From positions 1-64,000 of the forward strand of contig JAOTON010001270.1 in the NCBI GenBank assembly GCA_034440635.1: 64,000 nucleotides of DNA. The letters are read 5' to 3'. Every line of letters starts with the position of its first letter. The first letter of the stretch is position 1. Below the pieces are notes generated by a model. That model saw only the letters and a program-made list of their open reading frames with translations. It had not been told where the DNA came from and searched no databases. The translations under genes were made by a program, and so were the position numbers. Below, piece after piece: positions 56,351 to 64,000 of this stretch. The stretch comes from Lepas anatifera (Eukaryota; Arthropoda; Thecostraca; Lepadidae).

Positions 56351-57058
56351 ATAGTCAGGTTGACGCATTGCGGCATACCTGAGCCTCTGCTGCAATGGTG
56401 AAAGCTTGAGTAATAATTTTGAGAACCTAGTGACATTTCGTGTCCTATCAATACTCCGGAGGTAGGGTCCTCATTCCCAGTGATACAAATACGGCCCATT
56501 AAATACAAGCAGACGACTCCAAACAGACGGAGAATATAAAAAGGACGCAGGTCACCCAACAGGTCAAATCTCAACACCTCCATATATCCGAATATAAAGG
56601 AGGTATTGCACCACCTGTGTGACCCTGGGTGGTCAAAGAATCCGGTGGGCACCTCAAACCAATATCGCACATTGGTTCATTATTTAAAGCACCAGGAATT
56701 GGGAAACCAATTGTAATGGCCTAAAGGCAAACAAGCGCTACTTCTCGTTTTCCCTCCGTCTAGAGGAGACCTGCCGCTCCCGGTGGTGACATTCTACTGC
56801 TCGGGAGGGAGAGGGTGGGCCGCCCCCAGTCACCACCCTGGATCTGCCCCTACATAGCATGAACCAAATTTCCCTCATCCCATCTCACTCGACGTTGACG
56901 ATACACGCCTCAATCAGTGAAACCTGCGAATGTCCTTTATAGATAACCATGGTCTGAACAAGACACTTGAGCAGGTGGTTTCCTAACCCCTTTGATTCTG
57001 ATAACTCAAGGAGCCATTTAAATGTTTTCTCTAAAGTTCTCACTGCAACTCTCTACAG
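56351..57058. promoter_or_regulatory. 5' flank and probable intron of the GH3 gene
   Basis: No coding similarity. A strong 3' splice site (ttctcactgcaactctctacag, AG at 57,057-57,058) directly before the GH3 exon implies one or more untranslated 5' exons upstream that I cannot place. Confidence 0.45.
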
Positions 57059-57250
57059 AGTACGAGCAAACATTTCGTAGAGGATGAGGTGGACTTATCT
57101 GCACTTGTTTCTGAGGGAATGTCTCTTCTGTTATCTAATCTGTCCGCAAGGCGATTGGGTGCACACTGTCCCGGTGCACCGCACAGTCTGTTGGCAGCTG
57201 CGGGCAAGCACACTCTGTTCTTGCACTGTCCCCTTCCTCAACTTCTCACC

Positions 57251-59062
57251 ATGGTGCTGCTGACCATATTCTGTTCCATCCTAGCTCTGCTTTTAGCGCT
57301 GATTGCCATCATTGCAGTTGATATCTACCGTTTGCCAAAATCTCGCTTCTACGAAACACGGGACCTGCTGTCGGTGTACTTTATGAGGCGGGTTCTGCTT
57401 TTATTTGCGGCATTCAAGTGGAGAACCTTCCAGAAGGACGCACGTGACTTTGTCAGGGTGCAGGAGAGATTCGTTCTGGAGCAGATCCGTGCCAATGAGG
57501 GAACGACGTACGGCCGCGACCACCAGTTCCAGCGGATCCACAGCCTAGCCGACTTCCGTCGCCTGCACCCGGTCACCGACTACTGCCACTACTCGGACTA
57601 CATCTCCAAGGCTGAGAAGGGAGACACCAACGCCATACTGGGCAACGACCAGATCGAAATGTTTGCATGCTCTTCCGGCACCACAGGCAAAGCGAAGCAT
57701 ATACCCGTTGGTAAGAAATTCATGCGTTATTTTATGGGGTTATTTGGAGCAATGCACGGCTTTCACCCCCAAAGATTTCTGGGAAGATCCCCACTATTTA
57801 AGGAGATGCAAGTGATGTGTGTACCACGCTGGCAGAAAGCCGAATGTGGAGTACCCATCGGACCTTTTTCTGGAATGGTCCTTCATAAGCGGTACATGAA
57901 TGCACACTGGGTTATCCCTTACGAGGCAATAGTCGTTGACACAGAAGCCGAGGCTCTCTACGTTTCATTGCTGTTTGCTCTGAGGGATCGTGACCTGTCC
58001 TTCATAGAAGGTGGTTTTGCTGCTGGAATGTTTAACCTCCTGAAGTTTCTTGAGGAGCACTGGCGCGATTTGGTGGCGGATATTCAGTCGGGTAGGCTAA
58101 AGGAAGACCTCGACATTAGTGACGACAAGCGTCGCATCATTAACGGGTTCCTGGTTTCGGACTCTGAAAGAGCGCGAGAGCTCGAGCAGGAGTTCCAAAA
58201 AGGAATGGATGGCATTGTGAAGAGAATATTTCCAAATCTGCTCGAGATCAATGTGTTGAGCTCCGGTACGTCCATGGCTCTCTACAAGAAACGATGTTTG
58301 CCCTACGTGAAAGGCATCGACATGGTGTCACCCATGTATGGCTCTTCAGAAGCATTCATGGCCGTTAACATGAGGTCTCCTAGGGAAGAACCAGCATACG
58401 TCCTCGTCCCCAGCGCGGCCTTCGTCGAGTTTCTGCCAGTGGATGAAACTGGTTCCCTGCTGGAGGGACAGGAGCCAGTCCTCGGTGACCAGGTGAAGAT
58501 AGGTCAGCTGTATGAGATTGTGCTGACGAACAACTCCGGTTTCTACCGCTATCGGCTGGGGGATGTTGTTAAGGTGGTGGACTTCTACCACCAGGCGCCC
58601 GCCGTGGACTTCCAGTTCCGGGCCGGCCAGCTCCTCAACGTCCACATGGAGAAGCTGTCTGAGGAGAGTTTCTACCACGCGCTGCAGGCGGCGGTGGCGC
58701 GATGGCCGGGCGTAGTGCTGCGCGACTTCACCAGCGCCGAGAGCGTGCTGGACCCATCTCCCCGCCCCGGTGCGCCCTACTACCTCGTCTTTCTGGAAAT
58801 CGAGTCGGGCACCGTCACTCAGGAGCAGCTCGATATGATCGATGAAACTCTGTGCGAACAAAACTACGTGTACAAGTCGTTCCGTGTCAAAGATTCGATT
58901 GCACCGATGAAGGTGCTACTGGTTGAATCGGGGGCGTTTTCGGCCTTCCGTCAGTTCACTTTTGACACAACCACTGCCTTCTTGAACCAGTTCAAGCAGC
59001 CTCGCGTGCTGCGTAACGGCAAGCAGGTCGAGTGTTTTATGAAGCACGTCCTAAAACAGTAG
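57251..59062 (+). CDS. GHDC: GH3 domain-containing protein (GHDC-like)
   Basis: Intact 603-codon frame in one exon. GH3 proteins are ANL-fold adenylating enzymes; plant members join amino acids to hormones, while the role and substrate of animal GHDC are not established. The protein has a single N-terminal hydrophobic segment (about residues 2-24), so it is probably a membrane-anchored or ER/secretory protein. The ATP/AMP-binding motifs are all present: SSGTTGKAKHIP at about 141-152, MYGSSEAF at 362-369, FYRYRLGDVV at 431-440. A catalytically competent fold is therefore plausible. I chose the ATG at 57,251 for its Kozak context (caccATGG) and the adjacent anchor. The frame stays open upstream, and ATG 57,119 would add 44 residues. 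Length fits invertebrate GHDC-type proteins (human about 530). The lack of introns across the whole domain is notable, but an upstream splice acceptor argues against a simple retrocopy. Confidence 0.93.
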   Translation: MVLLTIFCSILALLLALIAIIAVDIYRLPKSRFYETRDLLSVYFMRRVLLLFAAFKWRTFQKDARDFVRVQERFVLEQIRANEGTTYGRDHQFQRIHSLADFRRLHPVTDYCHYSDYISKAEKGDTNAILGNDQIEMFACSSGTTGKAKHIPVGKKFMRYFMGLFGAMHGFHPQRFLGRSPLFKEMQVMCVPRWQKAECGVPIGPFSGMVLHKRYMNAHWVIPYEAIVVDTEAEALYVSLLFALRDRDLSFIEGGFAAGMFNLLKFLEEHWRDLVADIQSGRLKEDLDISDDKRRIINGFLVSDSERARELEQEFQKGMDGIVKRIFPNLLEINVLSSGTSMALYKKRCLPYVKGIDMVSPMYGSSEAFMAVNMRSPREEPAYVLVPSAAFVEFLPVDETGSLLEGQEPVLGDQVKIGQLYEIVLTNNSGFYRYRLGDVVKVVDFYHQAPAVDFQFRAGQLLNVHMEKLSEESFYHALQAAVARWPGVVLRDFTSAESVLDPSPRPGAPYYLVFLEIESGTVTQEQLDMIDETLCEQNYVYKSFRVKDSIAPMKVLLVESGAFSAFRQFTFDTTTAFLNQFKQPRVLRNGKQVECFMKHVLKQ

Positions 59063-59264
59063 AGTAGATGCAACCTATCTGTATGTACTTTGCAGAGTGG
59101 AAAACAATGTGGTGCCCCAACCGACATTCTGGATGTTGAGATATAGAAATAGATAAGGCTGGAGGCCAAAATCTGTGTTGTCCACTGTTGTGAGTGTATT
59201 TTTCATTGAGGCTTAGCACGATTATCATGGGCATTCACATTTATGGTGCGCCCGTAGAAATAAA
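59063..59264 (+). terminator. GH3 gene 3' UTR and poly(A) signal
   Basis: AATAAA at 59,259-59,264, about 200 nt after the stop codon, is the first canonical signal downstream. Confidence 0.6.
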
Positions 59265-59745
59265 AGCACTAGTTATATACAGAAACAGTAGCGAGACAGT
59301 TGACAAAAATACAGTAGTTGATAAATATTACCATTTTAAATGATATTTACATGTACACACCTAAATACAATTACAGGCATAATACAATTACAAGTTAACG
59401 CCCGCGTTGCATACACTTATTGAGTTGAAGCTGTTATATGTATCTTGTATGCTTGTTGACTTGTATCATTATATCCTAATTGTGCAGTAATGTAATTGAG
59501 CATTCTTCTTGGCACTCAAAACTGAAGTATTGAAAATAGGACGCCTTTTGGGCTGCCTCGGGATCTTGAAGTTATGTCAAAAATATAAGTTACGATTACA
59601 CCTCAGTTCTATGCTAATTCGAATTCCGTTGAAAATAACCGCCAGGCTGGAGGCGCACCTTGTTAAGCATTGGTAAGCTTCTTTGATCTCGGATTTGATC
59701 TTAAGATTTGTTGAATCTCCCTTACCACGAGTTCCCCCATTCCCC
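59265..59745. other. AT-rich intergenic sequence; no gene seen
   Basis: No coding or repeat signal recognised. Confidence 0.4.
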
Positions 59746-59749
59746 CGCA

Positions 59750-59945
59750 TATGGATGGAAGGGGGCTCCATACAGACCAGGGGGCGCTATATCATATCGC
59801 AGGGGCACCAATGCTCGAGTTCTTGGGGAATGGATCAACACTTTCGGGGGCATATCGAGTTTCGGGGGAGGGAGGCACCGTGACTATTCGAGAGATTGCT
59901 GGGGCTTGATTTGAGTGGAAAGTACCCCTCATCCCCTGGATCCTC
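59750..59945. mobile_element. hAT-like MITE, CATAGG..ATCC family, diverged
   Basis: Internal gaccagggggcgc, tcttggggaatgg and cgggggagggaggcaccg, ending tcccctggatcc, match the interior layout of 63,276-63,689. The left terminus is unclear. Confidence 0.45.
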
Positions 59946-61150
59946 TCTGATGATTTCGGTGAATTTGATAGTGACCTGACCTCGATGGATGACAGTCTGT
60001 AGGTTTGTCTTTTCAACAGCTTTTGAATATTGTATTTTGTGGTGCGTTCCATGCCACTTCAAGGAGCCGAGTATAGGAACCTGTTTAATTTTTGGAGTGT
60101 ATGTATTGATCGTGCCTAGGGATCTCCTTCAGACCATGATGGGCCTTTGGAAATAGGCAATTCACAACTCGTTGATCTGACCTTATACCAATATTCGGTT
60201 TCCATAAGCTAGCCAAATTCAGACACTTTTACTTGACAAGCATGTTTACCTGTTGCAGTTCCCAGCTTTTTCGGTGCAGTCAGGCGGCTCCCTAAAGGGA
60301 GGCCCCCAGCTGGGTATTGCAAGTTGTTGGGCCAGCTCACAGACGGTGATTTTCTCAATATACTTAAGGAAAGGTCCTGAACAGGTCAAAGAGGCCCGTC
60401 GGTGCAGTCGATGCTTGCGGAGCCCCACATAGAGCTCAGGAGGGACTCAGCGTCATCAATACGTTCCTCAGATATGTCTAAGACCACTGACAGGCATAGA
60501 AGGCCCCTTCTGGCTCATAAGAGAGGCCCATAAAATGGAAGAGGATGCATTTAGGTTAGCCACACTTCAAGGATATATCTATTGAAATGGTCAAGAGTCC
60601 GACAGTGGCGGGCGCAGACCCCAATATTGGCGGACTGAGGGGTTTCCAGCGCCCCCGATAACGCCTCATACTTATGACTAAGGCTCATGACATGCATGAG
60701 AGGCCCCTAACTGGTCCAAGAGGCTCCCTAAGTGGAAGAGGATGCTCTTAGGTTGACAAAAGTTGCTAGCCCTTCATATTTCATGATTGGGCTATTGAAT
60801 AGATCAACGAAACCACATTCGAAAAGTGCCACTCGGCGCCCCTCTAATGGCGAAAATGCCCACAGCGTCATCGACACTTTTTTATTCAGATTTAGGCTCC
60901 TGGAACCAGAAATTCATCAGAAGTCCCCGATCTAATCACGGATAGGCAAGAGCAAAAAATATTTACTACAATGGCATGACACATATAAAAAGTGAACATA
61001 TGGAGGCCCCACAACGCGGAAGCTTCCTCTTGGTCAGGTATAGCAGGCCCCTTGAAATCTGACACCATGAAAAGATCCATGACGATGCCCCTGCTTTAAG
61101 TGTTGTATGTTAAGTGTATTATTCATTCTAAGTGGTAATACACATCGTAT
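59946..61150. repeat. Degenerate tandem duplications with an embedded CAGTGGCGG terminus
   Basis: atggaagaggatgcatttagg (60,537) and gtggaagaggatgctcttagg (60,733) are direct copies about 197 bp apart, each preceded by gaggccc-rich sequence. At 60,605 cagtggcgggcgcagacccc looks like a hAT-like left end. No gene is supported. Confidence 0.4.
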
Positions 61151-61154
61151 AACT

Positions 61155-61440
61155 GCCGGCCGCGCCGGGCCCGGCCTGCCGCGCGCACGGCTCATCCCTT
61201 ACCTGTAGCGGCGGCGCTCCCACCTCTGACCCTGATAAATCGCAGATGCGGCCACAGCCGCCGTCGACAAACGACACCGCAGGCCGATCGTGTCGACGGC
61301 ACCCGATACGGATGCCCCGCGGGTATCGCTGGCAATCTCAGCGCGAAGCTCGCCCGGCTGCAGCTGCAGCCTGGGAGACGGCGAATTGCTGTCTGCCCGA
61401 CCACTTGGAACGCTACCAATCAGCTTCTTTGAGTGAGTCG
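61155..61440 (-). promoter_or_regulatory. CpG-rich patch with a possible first exon
   Basis: Much higher CpG density than the flanks (ccggccgcgccgggcccggc near 61,157). On the minus strand, GCTACAG|GTAAGG at about 61,202 is a consensus donor following GC-rich sequence, as for a 5' exon whose gene would extend toward lower coordinates. No protein similarity, so this is tentative. Confidence 0.3.
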
Positions 61441-62280
61441 GAGTGATGGTTCGTATCCAGATGTGGTGCGTAGTGTCTCTCAGCTGCGAACGTGGCTGGG
61501 CTTCACGTGGTTATGGGTCTCGTTACAGTGATGACCTACACGGCATTAATCAATGGGCGTTGCATTTTATATTGTTTTGGGAATATGCATTGATGTATTC
61601 ATCATTTCATAACTCCATTCAGGGAGCTTATGGGGTAACTCAGGTCCATTGAATTGAAAAACTGTTTTTTTCTGCTGAGGTTCTTTGTCCTTATTGGCAA
61701 AGCAGAATAAGAGCGTTTAGGCCATGAGGTACGTTGTCGAGAACTTCCTCATGCCGCTTAGATCGCCAGCTACCATCAGTTGTGTCTTGTACGAAATGAC
61801 ATAATGACGAAATGACCTCCCTGGCATACGGGTCAGAATAAAGAGGTCAGTGGTCGCACACCCCACTTTTCACAGAAAATATTCCGATTGGAAGAATGGG
61901 ATAAATCGTAAAATCCTTACAAACAGCCCAGTTCGTTGCGAGCTCGTTTTATGTCCGCCGCGCACCACCATGACTCGAGACAAGCTCTTCAACTTAAACT
62001 TGATCGAGAATACGAGCGATATCTTGTGCTGGTAAATGGTGAATATTGAGTGCTTGCGCCGTCAATTACACTGCACTGCCGTTCTGTCTGGAGCCACGCA
62101 GCATGTTAACATGTTTTCGCGTCGTTCTTGCCGAAGTACGAACGATTTACGAATTCATTCTTGAATTTTAGGTATGAATGTTGTCCGAACGTCAGTTATT
62201 TAACTGATGTATTTTCCTCGTTTCAAATGCTTGACGTGCAACCATATAAAGCCTTGACTGACCGAGGGTGATAGCGAATA
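61441..62280. other. Unassigned sequence; no gene seen
   Basis: Short open frames only, without family similarity. Confidence 0.35.
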
Positions 62281-62283
62281 CGC

Positions 62284-62310
62284 GGATGATGATGATGATG
62301 ATGATGATAG
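62284..62310. repeat. (GAT)n microsatellite
   Basis: Seven to eight GAT triplets. Confidence 0.95.
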
Positions 62311-62327
62311 GTACGATGATAATAAGA

Positions 62328-62455
62328 GGTTGTCCATAAATAACGTAACACATTTTATCCATCTTCCCTTGTGTAACGTTCTTTGACGCCCGTGTTTTCC
62401 CTTTAACAACGCTATGACTGACCCTCCCACCCACCCCCTTGCGTTGTGTAGCGGC
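62328..62455. mobile_element. Probable MITE fragment (TTGTCCATAAATAACGTAAC)
   Basis: ggttgtccataaataacgta at the left with gtgtaacgttctttgac and ccctcccacccaccccct inside resembles short palindromic MITEs common in arthropods. The right terminus is not obvious. Confidence 0.4.
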
Positions 62456-63275
62456 CCTAAAGTTCTCTTAATGCCTGTTGGAGGTTGGGTGCCATCAGCC
62501 TATCTCGTGGAAACGACCCACAACCCTAAAAAATAAGGCAAAGTAGCTACAGCAGACAGAAAATCAGCTAGGCAACTAAAACCTGCCCAAAGACCCGCCC
62601 TTCAAAAAAAGTAAAAACACAAATAAAACCGGGTTAAAATTGCTGCTGCACCTAAAGAAGACTTTTCAGCCATATGCCCTTCACTTTTATTATCTGTTTA
62701 CGGGTTTGAACCAATCCCATGAAATAGATAAAGCTTAATAACTAAATGAATGCAAACCTTTATAGTTGAAATGATATTTTCCTCAAATATTTCACAACAA
62801 AACACAGCCTAATGGGACTGGGGATTAAAATTCTAACAGGGTGCAATTTATATTGTAGAGAATGCTCAGAGAATATTGAATTTCTATTGAATGATTTTTG
62901 GATACATTTTAAAGAAACCACCGCTACCGAAAAAAATGTATGATGAAGCAGGGTTGACAGCTTTTGACTCCTACCCTATTCCTCGGTGATTTTTGTGTTG
63001 AAATCGTGCAAATCGTGCATTGGGTGAGAACAAGATTCCCTTCCCTGGCTGTTTGCACGGGACACTAGCGTTGTCCGATACGATATAAGCATTTTACTTC
63101 CCTATCTGGCCGACTAAACATTGGGGAAACACGACTTTTTGGATATAAACGCGGGAACAGTTTCGGTCCCAAGCCTCTGCCGTCAGTCTTTTAAAAGACT
63201 GAAGAAGAATTATATGTTTCCATTTAGCACTAGTGTCCGTTTAGGTAGGAACAAATGCAGACTCATTCCTTGTTG
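62456..63275. other. AT-rich unassigned sequence
   Basis: No supported feature. Confidence 0.35.
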
Positions 63276-63689
63276 CATAGGCGGATCCCGGATTTCCGAC
63301 CGGGAGGAGGGGCAGGGACAGATGGTCGACGGGGCGCCATATGGACCAGGGGTGCCGTTTTCTGGACGACAAAACGTATCAGGTGGATCCCAAATCCTAT
63401 CGCGGGGTCGCCAATTACTCGCATCTTGGGGGAGAAGGACATTTCAGGTGGTGCCATCCGTTCTTTCAGGTGCCATCTGACCATCCAGCATTGCCGAATG
63501 GGGACATCGTCGGGGAGGGGGCGCCATCTGGACCAAGGGGCGCCACTTTGGGGCGGAAAAACCTATCACGTAGGCTCCAAATCCTATCACATGGACGCTG
63601 ACACTCGCATCCTGGGGGAGGGCGAAGTAACACTTGTATTGAGATATACTTAGCGCAATACATGGACGAATCCCCCTGGACCCGCCTAT
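63276..63689. mobile_element. hAT-like MITE with internal duplication
   Basis: cataggcggatcccgg at the left and ccctggacccgcctat at the right form terminal inverted repeats. The body contains two diverged copies of a block with gcgccat.tggacca.ggg, tccaaatcctatc and actcgcatc.tgggggag (about 63,328-63,440 and 63,518-63,625). Same family as 38,844-39,109. Confidence 0.65.
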
Positions 63690-64000
63690 CTATGCTTGCC
63701 CAATGCTTTTTTCCGCCAAGACGCCTTCTTTGTCCTATTTATTATTGTACCTACTCCGCATACAAATAAGACAGCACTCAAACTTCAAAGCAGAATCAAA
63801 GAAAACATACAAAAACAATGTTAAGAACGACTTTGAGTATCGTCTGAAGGATAACTTAGTGGATCACCCACACTCAGAAACGTTTTTGAGAATTGTTGCT
63901 AAACGGTTTTGCTAGAGAACATTCTAAATTCTGACCTTAGTCTATTTGGGGTCTTAAGAGCCATTTCATGTGCCATTTCTGAGTGCATGTATATCGTAAA
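63690..64000. other. Unassigned sequence at window end
   Basis: The 70-codon frame at 63,703 shows no family similarity. Nothing else is supported. Confidence 0.35.

Noticed and set aside
56137..56670. 177-codon minus-strand protein as a gene
   Set aside because: Only the last third resembles a LINE C-terminus; the rest shows no similarity and the frame runs into a GC-rich repeat.
57089..57118. Longer GH3 reading frame beginning at 57,089
   Set aside because: The codon at 57,089 is GTG, not ATG. Eukaryotic starts in frame are 57,119 and 57,251, and 57,251 has the better Kozak context.

Overview
The window is genomic DNA from a metazoan, most likely an arthropod. The grounds are spliced genes with GT/AG junctions, a GH3-domain gene of the animal GHDC type, LINE and Tc/mariner coding relics, tRNA-derived SINEs, and TTAA-flanked (piggyBac-like) and 8-bp-TSD (hAT-like) transposons. 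No species can be named from sequence alone. The window is gene-poor: two host genes are supported and most of the rest is repeats.

Layout. 0.2-5.6 kb (minus strand): an intron-containing host gene whose C-terminal half is a gypsy/GINGER-type integrase, with an HHCC zinc-binding exon and an integrase-core exon that has lost catalytic acidic positions; one intron carries a minisatellite that copies the 3' splice site next to it. 6.4-10.1 kb: a large inverted-repeat element (about 0.93-kb arms, SINE in the loop) between two GGCTCC-rich short elements, plus a small hAT-like MITE. 12.1-23.2 kb: an 11-kb foldback structure made of a roughly 140-bp satellite in both orientations, into which two hAT-like elements carrying GC-rich minisatellites have inserted with perfect 8-bp target duplications. 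23.7-41 kb and around 45-46, 47 and 53 kb: a family of roughly 0.8-1.2-kb TTAA-bounded elements packed with AGGTCA/TGACCT hexamers, in several subfamilies, one of them split by a third GC-rich minisatellite block (34.3-36.3 kb). 41-57 kb: an AT microsatellite, two copies of a rearranged module also seen at 25 kb, SINEs, a Tc/mariner-like transposase relic, a 5'-truncated LINE with reverse transcriptase, and a segmental duplication (48.9/54.2 kb). 57.05-59.3 kb (plus strand): an intact GH3-domain (GHDC-like) gene whose coding region is one large exon with a poly(A) signal. 59.7-64 kb: MITEs, microsatellites, a CpG-rich patch and unassigned sequence.

No operon or pathway links the genes. The coherent story is mobile DNA: a domesticated integrase gene, TTAA elements that behave as mobile clusters of nuclear-receptor half-sites, and hAT-like elements that carry and spread minisatellites. 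Most elements here are non-autonomous; the only coding transposon remnants are LINE pieces and one transposase fragment.
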